From assembly GCA_030684515.1 (NCBI GenBank), contig JAUXVJ010000009.1, forward strand, positions 248,001-312,000: a DNA stretch of 64,000 nt. The letters run 5' to 3'. The position numbers and the translations under genes were made by a program. The DNA comes from Actinomycetota bacterium (GTDB lineage: Bacteria > Actinomycetota > Actinomycetes > S36-B12). The notes below the pieces were generated by a model that made no database searches, was not told the origin of the DNA, and worked only from the letters and a program-made list of their open reading frames with translations. Positions 34,835 through 46,954 of this stretch are shown piece by piece. Positions within the stretch are counted from its first letter, which is position 1. Each line of letters begins with the position of its first letter.

Positions 34835-36292
34835 CTACTTCACTCGTACTGGCACTGACAGCGAGGTGCCTGTGCCAACTGCCGTGGTTGCTGATGCAGC
34901 GCATCTGTAGGTGCCGCGGGGCAACTCCTCAACCCACGCATCACCTCCCACGCCCGCAATCTCGATCCCACCTGCGTACGAAGTGCCGGCTGGAGAAATG
35001 CAGACCACATTCCACTGCGTGACTGCAGGTCCGTTTCCGTGTGCTGCTGAAACGCGGAAATAGACCTCGTGCGAATCCACTTGCACTGCTCGCACGACCG
35101 TGCCCGGATCAGGTACAGAGAGGGGCGATGCCGTGATTGGCGATGACACTGCCGAATTTCCCCCGAGAGTGCCTGCCACGGCCGTGACGTTGTACTTGGT
35201 GCCGTTGCTCAACCCCTCCACACGACATTGCAGAGTGGCAACTGGTGCGACACAACTCACCGCCTGTCCGGTCGCAGGATTGATGACAGATGCCGCAGCT
35301 CCGGTCACCGGCAGCGAGACCGAGCCTGCCGAGAATGTAATGAGCAAGGCGTTGTTCAGTGCAGCCACAGACACTGTTGGGGAGCCTGTCGGCGGCGCTA
35401 TCGGCGCAATCGCGCCGTGCGCGAGCAGAAAGTCGTACGTCGCCGAAACTCGGGTGTACACACCGGATGTGCCGGAGTCGCAGTCGGCGCCCCACGAGAC
35501 GATGCCGACCAAGCGCGCTGCGGCACCATTTCCGGCGATCAGTGGACCGCCGGAATCACCTTCGCAGGTATCCACCTGCAAGCCCCTGGATACACCTGCT
35601 GCGCAGAGCATCACTTTGGGATCCACGTCCTGGCGGCCCCAGCCCTCGAAGGTCAATCCAGAGACGGTGAAGTTGTAGCCATTTCCGCAGTTGGACACCG
35701 GAAAGACGACCATCTCGGCTTGGCGCAGCAGGGTTGGGTACTTGTCTGCTGAGGCTGAGGTATTTCCCCAGCCGGCAGTGGTCACGTGAATGCCTGCTGC
35801 GGTGAGCGCCGCCGCTTCAAGTGGGGACACCGCCAAGAGCGGTGGCACATCTGTGATTGGCGCAGCAAGAGTCAGCACGGCAACGTCGGCTGCTGAATCG
35901 TTCTTCAAATATGCGGGGTTGACCGCCACGGCCGACACGCGCACCAAGCGCATTGGCGCTTTGAGATCGCGGCCGAAGCCGATGACCAGTTCGCTGGGCC
36001 CCGCTGCTGTTCGGGCTCCCTCTGCAACTACGCAGTGGGCGGCCGTGACGACAGTGGTGGGCGAGGTCAATGTGCCACCGCAGAACTGCGAGTCAAAGGG
36101 CAGTGCGCCGTTCAGAGCATCAGAGCTCAGGAGGGCCACGAGAAATCTGAAGTCGCCCGTTGCCGGATCCCCATGAATGATCCGAGGCTGTTGAGCCAGG
36201 CCCATGGGTGCAGCCGAAGCGACGACGACCGAAGTGAAGCCAGCGCAAATGAAGGCGATGACGATTCGGACGAGACGACTGGGCATCGGCAC
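34835..36292 (-). CDS. Secreted trypsin-like serine protease with C-terminal beta domains
   Basis: 485 residues with a signal peptide (1-34). The S1 chymotrypsin-fold catalytic domain (about 38-290) begins at RIIHGDPA, resembling the IVGG-type activated N-terminus. The triad is His86 (VTAAHC), Asp136 (ADVAVL) and Ser247 (CEGDSGGP). Asp241, six residues before Ser247, predicts trypsin-like cleavage after Arg or Lys. Paired cysteines fit disulfides. The C-terminal part (about 295-485) looks like two fibronectin type III-like modules. A role in degrading extracellular protein is likely. The gene stands alone. Confidence 0.9.
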   Translation of the reverse strand: MPMPSRLVRIVIAFICAGFTSVVVASAAPMGLAQQPRIIHGDPATGDFRFLVALLSSDALNGALPFDSQFCGGTLTSPTTVVTAAHCVVAEGARTAAGPSELVIGFGRDLKAPMRLVRVSAVAVNPAYLKNDSAADVAVLTLAAPITDVPPLLAVSPLEAAALTAAGIHVTTAGWGNTSASADKYPTLLRQAEMVVFPVSNCGNGYNFTVSGLTFEGWGRQDVDPKVMLCAAGVSRGLQVDTCEGDSGGPLIAGNGAAARLVGIVSWGADCDSGTSGVYTRVSATYDFLLAHGAIAPIAPPTGSPTVSVAALNNALLITFSAGSVSLPVTGAAASVINPATGQAVSCVAPVATLQCRVEGLSNGTKYNVTAVAGTLGGNSAVSSPITASPLSVPDPGTVVRAVQVDSHEVYFRVSAAHGNGPAVTQWNVVCISPAGTSYAGGIEIAGVGGDAWVEELPRGTYRCAASATTAVGTGTSLSVPVRVK

Positions 36293-36406
36293 CTTTCAAC
36301 GACTCGCCAGGGTGGCCCGTGTGAATCTACCCGTGGCTGCTAGCGCCGGTGGAGCCAGAATCACCAAGGCCAAGGGGCTGCTCGCGCGACGGTAGACTTT
36401 CCCATC

Positions 36407-38739
<2,333 letters not shown>

Positions 38740-38816
38740 CGTCTCTCATCGGTGAAAGTGGTCCGAGATGTCATCGGTGACACATATGACGTAAGGCACG
38801 AAAGCCGGTCTGTCAC

Positions 38817-39845
38817 TTATAGGTCACCTTGGGGCGCCGCGATCTCGACCAACGAGTTGGGGCTAGGCAGAAGCGGGAAGTGGCATGCGACGAATTGTCC
38901 GGGCGATACCTCTTGCATGATCGGTTCCTCTGCGGCGCACTTGTCCTGCACCTTGGGGCAGCGCGTGCGGAACCTACAACCACTGGGTGGCGAAAGAGGG
39001 GAAGGCACGTCGCCCTCGAGGGCAGGCCCTCCGAACGCGACGTCAGGATCTGCCTGAGGCACGGAATCCAGGAGCGCGCGAGTGTATGGGTGAGCTGGCT
39101 GGTTGTAGACAGCCTCCGGCTCTCCGATCTCGCAGACCTTGCCGAGGTACATCACCATCACTCGATCACTCACTGTGCGTACTACGCCCAAGTCATGCGA
39201 GATGAAGATGATGGTGAGGTTGTGTTCGGCTTTGAGGTCTTCAAGGAGATTCAGAACCTGTGCTTGAACGGAGACATCAAGTGCCGAAACCGGCTCATCG
39301 CAAATGAGGAGGTCAGGGCGCAGGGCCAACGCACGTGCGATCGCGACTCTTTGCGCCTGGCCTCCTGAGAGAGCCCGCGGTAAGGCCTTGGCGAACCGTT
39401 CACCCGACAGTCCGACCTGGCTCAGCACATCTTTCGATGTCTGCTTCCGCTCCTCCTCCGGCCGCTTGGCTACTGCAAGGCCCTCGACGACTATGTCTTC
39501 CACCCTTCTCCGCGGATTCAACGAGGCGATCGGATCTTGGAAGATCATCTGCATCTCGCGTCGAAGCTTGCGCATCTCGCGTTCGCTTGCACGCTCGATT
39601 GACTCGCCTTTGAAGGAGATCTGCCCCGATGTCAACCGGTCGAGTCGAAGCACTGATCGGCCTGTCGTGGACTTTCCGCAACCAGACTCGCCAACGATGC
39701 CCAAGGTCTCGCCGCGTACCACGTCGAAGCTCACTTTCGATACTGCTTGGACCAGGCCGCCTGAAGTCGGATACTCGACCACCAGATCCTTGACCGAAAG
39801 CAGTGCTTGTTCGTCACGCAGGTGTGCTGTACCGCTACCAGCCAT
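38817..39845 (-). CDS. Peptide/solute ABC transporter ATP-binding protein (OppF/DppF-like)
   Basis: 342 residues from ATG 39845, chosen over an upstream in-frame TTG because AGGGGG lies 8 bases before it and it follows the previous stop by one base. Walker A GESGCGKST, signature LSGGQAQRVAIARA, Walker B LLICDEPVSALD and H-loop ISHDLGVV are complete. The C-terminal oligopeptide/dipeptide transporter extension has the Cys-containing CRFRTRCPKVQDKC. It is the last gene of the five-gene transporter operon and pairs with the OppD-like ATPase. Confidence 0.95.
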   Translation of the reverse strand: MAGSGTAHLRDEQALLSVKDLVVEYPTSGGLVQAVSKVSFDVVRGETLGIVGESGCGKSTTGRSVLRLDRLTSGQISFKGESIERASEREMRKLRREMQMIFQDPIASLNPRRRVEDIVVEGLAVAKRPEEERKQTSKDVLSQVGLSGERFAKALPRALSGGQAQRVAIARALALRPDLLICDEPVSALDVSVQAQVLNLLEDLKAEHNLTIIFISHDLGVVRTVSDRVMVMYLGKVCEIGEPEAVYNQPAHPYTRALLDSVPQADPDVAFGGPALEGDVPSPLSPPSGCRFRTRCPKVQDKCAAEEPIMQEVSPGQFVACHFPLLPSPNSLVEIAAPQGDL

Positions 39846-39846
39846 G

Positions 39847-40863
39847 TCAGCGTCCCCCTTGTCCAACGTTCACGGTGTCCCGCGCTGCATGCTCGACAGG
39901 GTGCAAGCAGGCGAACTGGTGTTCTGTACTCGCTGTGATCAACGCTGGACCCGGATCGATGCACTCAGGTGTGTTGAATTCGCATCGCGGAGCAAAGCGG
40001 CAGCCCTCCGGGGGGCTCACGGGATCAGGCAGGGAGCCATCGATCACACGGAGCCTCTGATGCCGTTCCGTGGCGATCGATGGTGTAGCGCCAAGAAGCG
40101 CTTCGGTGTACCGGTGTCGGGGGGTCTCGAAGACTTCGCGAGTGGGGCCAGTCTCGGACAGTCTTCCTGCATACATCACCGATACACGATCCGTTCTGCC
40201 GGCCACGACTGAAAGATCGTGGCTGATGAGCATCATGGCCATGCCGCGTTCGCGCTGCACAGATCTCAGAAGATCCAGGATCTGCCGCTGAATCGTCACG
40301 TCCAGCGCGGTGGTGGGCTCATCGGCAATCAGCAGCACTGGCTCACACGCCAATGCGATGGCAAGCATGACGCGTTGGCGCATGCCTCCAGACATCTCAT
40401 GGGGGTAGTTGCGAAGACGAGGTTCAGGATCCGGGACACCAACTTCAACGAGAAGCTGCAGGGCGCGGGTGTGAGCCTCGCTCTTGCTTACACCGAGATG
40501 CTTTCGCATGCCCTCTGAGATCTGGCGCTCCACCCTCACTACAGGGTTCAGCGATCTCCCCGGGTCCTGGAACACCATGGCGATCTGATTGCCCAGCAGT
40601 TCCTGCTTCTCCTTCTTGGAAAGCGAGAAGAGGTCTCTTCCCTGAAGGCGAACCTCGCCTGTGCAGGCTGAGCGTGGGGGCATCAGGCCCATGATCGCCC
40701 GGGCCATGATGGACTTCCCAGAGCCCGACTCACCAACGACTCCCAACGCCTGCCCTGCCTCAAGGTTCAATGAGACATCATCGACAGCGCGCACGGACCC
40801 TCGTGGGGTTCCGATATGCGCTCGTAGATGCTGCACCTCGAGCAAGGGGGTGGTGTTCGTCAT
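39847..40863 (-). CDS. Peptide/solute ABC transporter ATP-binding protein (OppD/DppD-like)
   Basis: 338 residues from ATG 40863 with AGGAGG about 11 bases upstream. The frame extends a little further but without a ribosome site. It shows Walker [10 protein letters not shown], signature [14 protein letters not shown], Walker [13 protein letters not shown] and the C-terminal family extension with [14 protein letters not shown]. The Thr/Ser after the Walker A lysine is Ser-Ile rather than Ser-Thr, a common variant in OppD. It energises uptake through the two permeases of the operon. Confidence 0.95.
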   Translation of the reverse strand: MTNTTPLLEVQHLRAHIGTPRGSVRAVDDVSLNLEAGQALGVVGESGSGKSIMARAIMGLMPPRSACTGEVRLQGRDLFSLSKKEKQELLGNQIAMVFQDPGRSLNPVVRVERQISEGMRKHLGVSKSEAHTRALQLLVEVGVPDPEPRLRNYPHEMSGGMRQRVMLAIALACEPVLLIADEPTTALDVTIQRQILDLLRSVQRERGMAMMLISHDLSVVAGRTDRVSVMYAGRLSETGPTREVFETPRHRYTEALLGATPSIATERHQRLRVIDGSLPDPVSPPEGCRFAPRCEFNTPECIDPGPALITASTEHQFACLHPVEHAARDTVNVGQGGR

Positions 40864-40914
40864 GATGAGTCGGGCCTCCTGGGAATCAAATGGAGCTGTC
40901 AGCAATCCGCACTT

Positions 40915-42498
40915 CTATGGCTGCATCCACAGTCCTTCAGTGACAAGTGAGCCACTGCCGTAGTACTCGATGCCGCCTCCGAACTTCTTTCCTGTCCAGA
41001 AGTAGCCCTGAGGTGTGACGTACCAGAGGTAAGGATTCAGCGACGTGATCCGCTCCTGAGCGATCGCGTAGGCATCCTTGCGCTCACCGATGTCAGTCGC
41101 CTGGCGTCCGGTGTCGAGCGCATCATTGAGCACCGGATCATTGATGCCGCTGGTGTTCCCCTTCGAATCCCCGTGGAACCAGGTGTACATCTGGGTCTCC
41201 GGATCCAGGAAGTTCGTCCCCGAACTCATCGCCTGGAAGTCACCACTGAGTGACTTGCCCTGTGCAGTGGGGAAGTCGAACTCCTCCACCTTCACGGTGA
41301 CGTTCTTGTAGGTCGACATCTGTGCCTGCATCGCCTGAGCGACGGTATTGCTCGGTGGCAGTGAGTACGCGGTCAGCGTGATCGCCACGGGCTTTCCCTG
41401 CTTTGCTGCAATCTCATCGAAGAGCGCCTGCGCTTCGGTGGCATTGAACTGCGTGATCTCCGTTCCTGTGTAGAACGGGGCATCAGCATTGAAGAGCGAT
41501 GTTGGCAGTTCTGCCACGCCTTCGTAGACAACCTCGTTGATGAGGCTGATATCGATCGCCTTCACGAATGCTTCTCGTACCTTGGGATCATCGAATGGCG
41601 CCTTGCGGAAGTTCAAGGCGAAGCCATTGCCGCCATTGAGCATCACCTGGTAGGTGCCGTAACCGGCAGCTTCGGCCTTCTGAGTGTTGTCGGCCTTGTT
41701 ATCAACAACAATATCCACGCCATCTGCCTGGAGGGTGTTCAGGCGTTGTGCGGAATCCAGAACTGTGCGGATCGTGAGGGAGTCGAGGTACGGCTTTGGC
41801 GCATTCCAGTACGAGGGGTTCTTGGACAGTTCCATCTTGTCCTGGCGAATCCAACTCTTCAATGTGAAAGGACCGGCACCGATTGGATTGGCATCGAACG
41901 CCTCTGAGCCCTTCTTCAGCGCGGCCGGGGAAGCAATCCAGTTCAGCGACGAGACTGTGATGCCCTGCCCGAAGTTCGGATTGGGCACTCCCATGGTGAA
42001 TTGCATGGTCAGGTCATCGACAACTTTGGTAGAGGTCACCTGCGCAGCCGTGCCCAACGAAGCGGATCCCAACTCGGGATTCTTCATGCGATCCCAATTG
42101 AACTTCACGGCCTCAGCATTGAGTGCGGAGCCGTCGCTGAAGGTGACGCCAGGCCGGAGCTTGAGGTCGAAGGTCTTGCCAGCGTCACTCGACGTCAGGC
42201 TCTCTCCGATTGAGGGAACCAATTCGTACGTGGTGAGGTCCTGCGTGAAGAGCGTTCCGTAGAGCGAGGTTCCCACGGGAGCGCTTCCCGAGTAACCCAC
42301 TGTGATCTTCGCCGGATCCAGACTGGTTGGCTCCGTCATCATCAGGAGTGATGCACTACCGCCCGCTACAGGCTCGCCTGAGGTGGTGCCACCTGTGCTG
42401 GTTACGTCCGCCTCTCCACCTCCACCGCATGCCGCAAGCAATAGTGCCGCGACACTCACCATGGAGGTGGTGAGGATCGATTTCCTCATTCGTTTCAT
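40915..42498 (-). CDS. ABC transporter substrate-binding lipoprotein (SBP family 5)
   Basis: 527 residues from ATG 42498 with GAAGGGAA upstream. The lipoprotein signal ends LLLAACGGGG (Cys about 22). Family-5 marks include LDPAKITVGY, LKLRPGVTFSDGSALNAEAVKFNWDR as separate family blocks, IGAGPFTLKSW and FRKAPFDDPKVREAFVKAID. Proteins of this family bind peptides, nickel chelates or sugars-oligomers outside the membrane. It lies between the permease and ATPase genes. The ligand is not predictable from sequence alone. Confidence 0.95.
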   Translation of the reverse strand: MKRMRKSILTTSMVSVAALLLAACGGGGEADVTSTGGTTSGEPVAGGSASLLMMTEPTSLDPAKITVGYSGSAPVGTSLYGTLFTQDLTTYELVPSIGESLTSSDAGKTFDLKLRPGVTFSDGSALNAEAVKFNWDRMKNPELGSASLGTAAQVTSTKVVDDLTMQFTMGVPNPNFGQGITVSSLNWIASPAALKKGSEAFDANPIGAGPFTLKSWIRQDKMELSKNPSYWNAPKPYLDSLTIRTVLDSAQRLNTLQADGVDIVVDNKADNTQKAEAAGYGTYQVMLNGGNGFALNFRKAPFDDPKVREAFVKAIDISLINEVVYEGVAELPTSLFNADAPFYTGTEITQFNATEAQALFDEIAAKQGKPVAITLTAYSLPPSNTVAQAMQAQMSTYKNVTVKVEEFDFPTAQGKSLSGDFQAMSSGTNFLDPETQMYTWFHGDSKGNTSGINDPVLNDALDTGRQATDIGERKDAYAIAQERITSLNPYLWYVTPQGYFWTGKKFGGGIEYYGSGSLVTEGLWMQP

Positions 42499-42552
42499 CG
42501 AATTCCCTTCGGTTGTGTTGTGAATGGTGAATGCATTCCCCACTCGTTGGTA

Positions 42553-43464
42553 CTAGTCCTGCATCGTGCGATCAAGGCGAACCCGGAGGAAGTCTCCAGC
42601 TTGATTGAGTGAGAACACAGTCAGGAAGATGACCCCTGCCGGAATGAATACCAAGGCCGGATAGTTGGCGATCACGTCTTTGCCGGATGCGATCATCCCG
42701 CCCCAGCTTGGAGTTGGCGGAGGGATGCCGAGTCCAAGGAAGCTCAAAGAACCTTCCGCGACGATGAGAGCTGCGATGACAATCGGCAGGTAGGTGGCGA
42801 TTGGCGGCAGTACATTCGGCAGCAGTTCCCTAGCGATGATCCGGGTGTTTCCAGCTCCCATATTGCGCGCTGCTCGGATGAACTCACGAGCGTTCCATGC
42901 AATCGTGGTCGCCCGCGACAATCGCACGAACGTGGGCACCACAATGAGGGTCAACCCGATCATCATCGTCTGCAAACTCGGGGTCAAGATGGAAGAGAGC
43001 GCAAGCAGGAGGATCAGCGCGGGGAAGGCCAAGAGGGCATCAGTGACAATAGTGATGACCGCATCAATCTTTCGTCCGAAGTACCCGCCGATCATCCCAA
43101 GCGTCGTACCGATGGTGAAGCCGGCTATCCCTGAAACGGTTCCGACCAATAGCGAGACTCTTGCTCCATAGACGAGCCTGGCCAGAACGGATCTACCGAG
43201 TTGATCAGTTCCCAGCAGCATCTCAATTGAGCCGAGCTGTGGTGGCTGGCGTGGCCTGCCTATAGGAACCTCGTAGGAGCCAATCGGCAGCAGACTCGCG
43301 AAAAGCGCTAAGAAGACAACCAACGCCAGCCACGCGAACGACAGATACACCATCACGGAGCGTGTTTTCTGAGTTGCCGGAACCAGCGGATCATTTGTGG
43401 GGGCGAGGCCTGTTCCGCCAGAGAGCGGTTCGGCCATGTCGCTTGTATGCGTCGTTACCGTCAT
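42553..43464 (-). CDS. ABC transporter permease (DppC-like)
   Basis: 303 residues with an N-terminal cytoplasmic tail, one early TM helix (about 37-58) and the BPD_transp_1 domain of five further helices. The coupling EAA-like loop reads REFIRAARNMGAGNTRII, and GTDQLGRSVLARLVYG is typical of DppC. Its ATG overlaps the dppB-like TGA by four bases. It forms the membrane channel with the DppB-like protein. Confidence 0.95.
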   Translation of the reverse strand: MTVTTHTSDMAEPLSGGTGLAPTNDPLVPATQKTRSVMVYLSFAWLALVVFLALFASLLPIGSYEVPIGRPRQPPQLGSIEMLLGTDQLGRSVLARLVYGARVSLLVGTVSGIAGFTIGTTLGMIGGYFGRKIDAVITIVTDALLAFPALILLLALSSILTPSLQTMMIGLTLIVVPTFVRLSRATTIAWNAREFIRAARNMGAGNTRIIARELLPNVLPPIATYLPIVIAALIVAEGSLSFLGLGIPPPTPSWGGMIASGKDVIANYPALVFIPAGVIFLTVFSLNQAGDFLRVRLDRTMQD

Positions 43465-44417
43465 GAAGTTGATCCTTTGCGCACTCTTGGATCTAAGAAT
43501 CCGTAACTGAAATCAATGCACGTATTGATCACGACATAGACGACAGCGGTGAATACGACCACACCCGTTGCCATCGTGATGTCGCGTGCAGATATGGATG
43601 TGACCACCAACTGTCCCAAGCCAGGCAGCGAGAACAGACTCTCCACGATGACTGCGCCACCAATTGCTCGACCGAGGTTGATGCCGAAGAGGGTGACAAG
43701 GGAGAACGATGACGGACGAAGTGCGTGCCGCACCAGCACAAATGATCCAGTCATGCCCTTTGCCCGTGCTGCTGCGATGTAGTCCTCGCGCAATGTGGTG
43801 ATGAGATCGGTGCGTAGGAGCCGGTGGAAGGAAGCAATCTCGGGAAGGGCAATTGCAAGAGCCGGGAGAAACGCAGAACGCAAGTTCAGTAGGAGTCCGT
43901 CTTCCTCGATGCGACTCCACCCGTTGACCGGGAAGAGATTGAATTGCACTGCGAACAGATAGATGAGCACGGGCCCAGCAACGAACGCGGGGATCGACAG
44001 GAACATCGACGAGAATGCATTGATCACTCGATCCGTGCGAGAACCAGGGCGCGTGGCGGAGATGATCGCCAGGGGTACTGCAATAACGAGTGCCATCGAA
44101 ACCGCAAGAAGTGCCAACTCAAGTGTGACGGGAATTCGCTCGATGATGGCAGAAGTCACCGACTGACCTGTGATTGCTGAGTTGCCTAGATCTCCTTGCA
44201 GCGCATTGATCAGCCAATTCCAGTACTGCACCAGAATTGGCTGGTTCAATCCCAGCTTCTCATTTAGTGCGGCCACCTGATCAGGCGTGGCATTCTCGCC
44301 CAGGATCACGCCGGCAACAGAACCAGGAGCGAGACTCAGCATCGCAGTGACGGCAAATGTCACAATCAATATCACGAGCAAGCTCCGTGCAATTCGGCTT
44401 GAAGATGATCGCAACAT
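43461..44417 (-). CDS. ABC transporter permease (DppB-like)
   Basis: 318 residues from ATG 44417 (GAGAGGTGG upstream); an upstream in-frame extension is not hydrophobic. Six TM helices are predicted. Family features are the LGLNQPILVQYWNWL extracytoplasmic segment, the coupling loop REDYIAAARAKGMT, and INLGRAIGGAVIVESLFSLPG within separate helices. It is the first gene of the operon dppB-dppC-SBP-oppD-oppF. The remains of a tetR gene lie upstream in the opposite direction. Confidence 0.95.
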   Translation of the reverse strand: MLRSSSSRIARSLLVILIVTFAVTAMLSLAPGSVAGVILGENATPDQVAALNEKLGLNQPILVQYWNWLINALQGDLGNSAITGQSVTSAIIERIPVTLELALLAVSMALVIAVPLAIISATRPGSRTDRVINAFSSMFLSIPAFVAGPVLIYLFAVQFNLFPVNGWSRIEEDGLLLNLRSAFLPALAIALPEIASFHRLLRTDLITTLREDYIAAARAKGMTGSFVLVRHALRPSSFSLVTLFGINLGRAIGGAVIVESLFSLPGLGQLVVTSISARDITMATGVVVFTAVVYVVINTCIDFSYGFLDPRVRKGSTS

Positions 44418-44748
44418 CTCGCCACCTCTCAGTCGTAAAGCGCTGGGCACCTCTCTGGGAGCGCAGAACTGTGAGTGTGAGTGCACTGAGAGTGAGCGTC
44501 AACCGCTTTTCACCAATTGAATGTCGCATTATCAATTTCTTTTCGCGCGGGATTGCCCCGAGTTTGATTGCCTCCTGACCAGTGAGGATTCGCAGCGTTG
44601 TGGGAGCGAAATGTCAAGCGACAGACCGCAAGTGATCTCAGCAGATACGAAGATCCGGATCAGGATGTCTAACCCCGTGAATGAAGTTGTTTCAGTGAGA
44701 TGGAATGTGGCACGTGGAACTGGAGCCCTTATGTAGAGGAATGAATTC
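44418..44748. promoter_or_regulatory. Intergenic region between transporter operon and broken tetR
   Basis: About 330 bases without a supportable gene. It presumably holds the transporter promoter. An AGTGCACT palindrome at 44480-44487 lies within a GTGAGTG-rich stretch. No clear TetR operator, terminator or RNA is recognised. Confidence 0.4.
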
Positions 44749-45369
44749 TTGTCGGATCTTCGTGAGGGTGTGGTGTTGTTTGCACGAGCTATTTGTCGGC
44801 GTGAAGCAAGGCCCTCTCTCGAAAAGTGGCCAAGAAAGCCGGAGTGGGCATCGGAACCCTCTACCGTCGGTTCCCGTCGTGGGCCGAACTCATCGTTGCT
44901 GTCTACGAGCCAGCGATCAATGGCTGGGCAAATTCAAACCAAGAAGCACTCAAGGAATCGGACCCCTGTGATGGTCTTGGCAATGTCCTGACCGGACTGT
45001 TCGATTTGCAGTTCTCATTCCGTGGCTACGCAGACGTCATGACGATGAGCTTTCCGCTGTCTCCGGAATTCGAGTCCACGCGCCTGCGCGGAGTTGAGGG
45101 TCTTCGGGTAATGACCCGTCGGGCAAAGCGGCGCGGCTGCTTGCGCAAGGACTACTCGCCCCTGGACTTGATGATCTTCATGGCGGCAAATACTGGCAAA
45201 CACTGACATTGTGGACGCAGGCGGAGATGTCGCCGGAGTTGCGTCGAAGCGATTGCTTGCCCATTTCCTCCGCTCAATCTTGGTGAATCCTGAAAAGAAG
45301 ATTCCGCCGGCTCCAGAGTTGAGTGAAGTTGTGAAGGCTATGATGCGCCTAAGGCCTTTGCCGCATTAG
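44749..45369 (+). pseudogene. TetR-family regulator, frameshifted
   Basis: Three consecutive frames together give a TetR-like protein. First comes ...LFARAICRREARPSLEK (frame from 44749), then VAKKAGVGIGTLYRRFPS (the HTH recognition region, from 44826) through LDLMIFMAANTGKH to a TGA at 45206. The tail ASKRLLAHFLRSIL...RLRPLPH is in a third frame, ending at 45369. One-base shifts near 44822 and 45190 would restore a protein of about 205 residues. The N-terminal helix is also poorly conserved. It probably once controlled the divergent transporter. Sequencing error is the alternative. Confidence 0.75.
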
Positions 45370-46050
45370 CGCGCGATCGATTCCGCGTTGAGCTTCGCGC
45401 TTAGCAACCGGGGCAATGTTGGGATGACTGTCAACGAAGGCCTGCACATCCTGTGGCCAATACGCGCTTGCATCTCGCAAGGCCCAGCCGATTGCCTTGG
45501 CAAGCCAGAACTCGCGATCACTGATGTGTACCTCGCACATGGCAAAGAGCAGCTCCAGATCTGTCTCATCCTTGTTGCCACGTTGGTGTTGAATCGCCGC
45601 TCGAGCCAGCCAGATGTCCTTTGACTTCAGCCACTGCCACATGGTTCCTTGAAGCTCAGGGTAGGTGTTGACCAAAGGCGTGATGATCGCTGATCCGAGT
45701 CCGTCGACCGTGTCCCACCATGGCTTGGTGGCCACCAAGTACTGCACAGGCTGAAGCAGGAAGTCTGCTTTCAGTTCGCCTCGGTACCAGTCGAACGCAT
45801 CAATGGCAGCATATTGAAATTCTCGCTGCGGCAGTTTCCACATCTCATGTGCGAATCGAGCGAGGTTGCTTTCGTCAAGCACGGGCAGGGCTTTCCAAGC
45901 GAGCTTCTGTGCCTTGCGGCGGGGAGCGCTTCTGATGCCGAGGTACGGCGCGATGTCCTTCATGTAGCGCTGCATTCCTATGGCATCGGCTGGGTCAGCC
46001 AAGGGCTGCAGTGCATGCTTTGTCGCGCTAACCCAGGCGCGGTACGGCAT
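45349..46050 (-). CDS. DNA alkylation repair protein (AlkD-like HEAT repeat)
   Basis: 233 residues from ATG 46050, overlapping the sulfotransferase stop by about 23 bases. It consists of helical HEAT-like repeats. The segments MWKLPQREFQYAAIDAF, TKPWWDTVDGLGSAII and DIWLARAAIQHQ match the AlkD/AlkC-like family, which excises bulky or cationic alkylated bases. The W-W-D-T-V-D motif includes the Asp near the lesion in AlkD. It overlaps the tail of the tetR pseudogene convergently. Pairing with a sulfotransferase gene is odd and probably fortuitous. Confidence 0.85.
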   Translation of the reverse strand: MPYRAWVSATKHALQPLADPADAIGMQRYMKDIAPYLGIRSAPRRKAQKLAWKALPVLDESNLARFAHEMWKLPQREFQYAAIDAFDWYRGELKADFLLQPVQYLVATKPWWDTVDGLGSAIITPLVNTYPELQGTMWQWLKSKDIWLARAAIQHQRGNKDETDLELLFAMCEVHISDREFWLAKAIGWALRDASAYWPQDVQAFVDSHPNIAPVAKREAQRGIDRALMRQRP

Positions 46051-46807
46051 AGCCGAAGGCCTCGTAGTCCGCGGCATAGGCCTTGACCACTTTGGTCAGA
46101 AGTTCAGGTGTGTAGTGCTCGTTCATATGTGAGCCGGCGTTTGTCGCCTTGCGACAGAAGAACTCCTCCTTCAAGTCAGGCGTGGAAGTCAGCCTGCCGA
46201 GAAGGTCCCAGGAGTCTTCGAGGTCTTCAAGATGGATGAGGGCATTGAACTTGATGAAGCCAAAGCCGACCTGATCGGTTTGGCGCCGCCAATGCGGATC
46301 CTGTTGCCGTGAAGGCAGTGCCGTCACCACGTCGATGAAGTCGGCGAAGCTGATGTCTTGAGGGCTCGCGGGAGCCCGCCCCTGTTCTTTAAGAATCTCA
46401 AAAATTGGTTCACTTTGTTGCAGGCCTTGGGTGATCTTCTCCAGCCACCCTGAGAGCAGTCGCGATGCTGGCTCGCGAACAATCGCGAATCGCTGCAGCT
46501 TTCGACTGGTGAGCACATCTTCAAGCTCTGCCTGTGGAAGTTGGTATGGCTTGATGAAGGGTGTCGCCAGTTTTCGGTTATGGGGGTTGTCTTGAATCTG
46601 CTCAACGAGGGCCTCGCTGAAGCGCGAAGCTTCCAGTCCGCCCAGAGTTGACTTCATCGTGCCGCAGCCGGCCTTTGGAACCTCGAAGTAGACGTACTTG
46701 TTCACCAAGGAGATGTGCGTGTGCAGATTGATTGATCGCCAGCCCATCGATTGGACATAGCGTCCCGTCACCTTGCCGAGCTCGCTCACAGACGGACGAC
46801 GATTCAT
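46028..46807 (-). CDS. Sulfotransferase family 2 protein
   Basis: 259 residues. The PAPS 5'-phosphosulfate loop reads VPKAGCGTMKS (43-53) and the 3'-phosphate site IVREPASRLLSGW (about 118-130), the two hallmarks of carbohydrate sulfotransferases of the Sulfotransfer_2 (HNK-1-like) group. It has no signal peptide or TM segment. It would transfer sulfate from PAPS to a glycan or other hydroxyl. No PAPS synthesis or glycan genes lie nearby, so the acceptor is unknown. An AGGAGG site precedes the ATG. Confidence 0.85.
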   Translation of the reverse strand: MNRRPSVSELGKVTGRYVQSMGWRSINLHTHISLVNKYVYFEVPKAGCGTMKSTLGGLEASRFSEALVEQIQDNPHNRKLATPFIKPYQLPQAELEDVLTSRKLQRFAIVREPASRLLSGWLEKITQGLQQSEPIFEILKEQGRAPASPQDISFADFIDVVTALPSRQQDPHWRRQTDQVGFGFIKFNALIHLEDLEDSWDLLGRLTSTPDLKEEFFCRKATNAGSHMNEHYTPELLTKVVKAYAADYEAFGYAVPRLG

Positions 46808-46827
46808 GTCGACAGCCTCCTATTTAA

Positions 46828-46860
46828 ATGCGGGGGCCGACTCCGCGTCGGCCCCCGCAT
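46828..46860 (-). terminator. Terminator after tRNA-Pro
   Basis: Arms at 46828-46841 and 46847-46860 pair perfectly (14 bp) around TCCGC. On the minus strand the hairpin follows the tRNA and is trailed by ATTTAAATA. Confidence 0.88.
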
Positions 46861-46865
46861 CAGCG

Positions 46866-46939
46866 TCGGGGTGGCGGGATTCGAACCCACGACCTCTTCG
46901 TCCCGAACGAAGCACGCTACCAAGCTGCGCCACACCCCG
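46866..46939 (-). tRNA. tRNA-Pro(CGG)
   Basis: 74-nt tRNA on the minus strand with acceptor arms CGGGGTG and CACCCCG and anticodon CGG in the loop TTCGGGA. CCA is not encoded. Confidence 0.97.
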
Positions 46940-46954
46940 AAGGACCAGCGGAGT

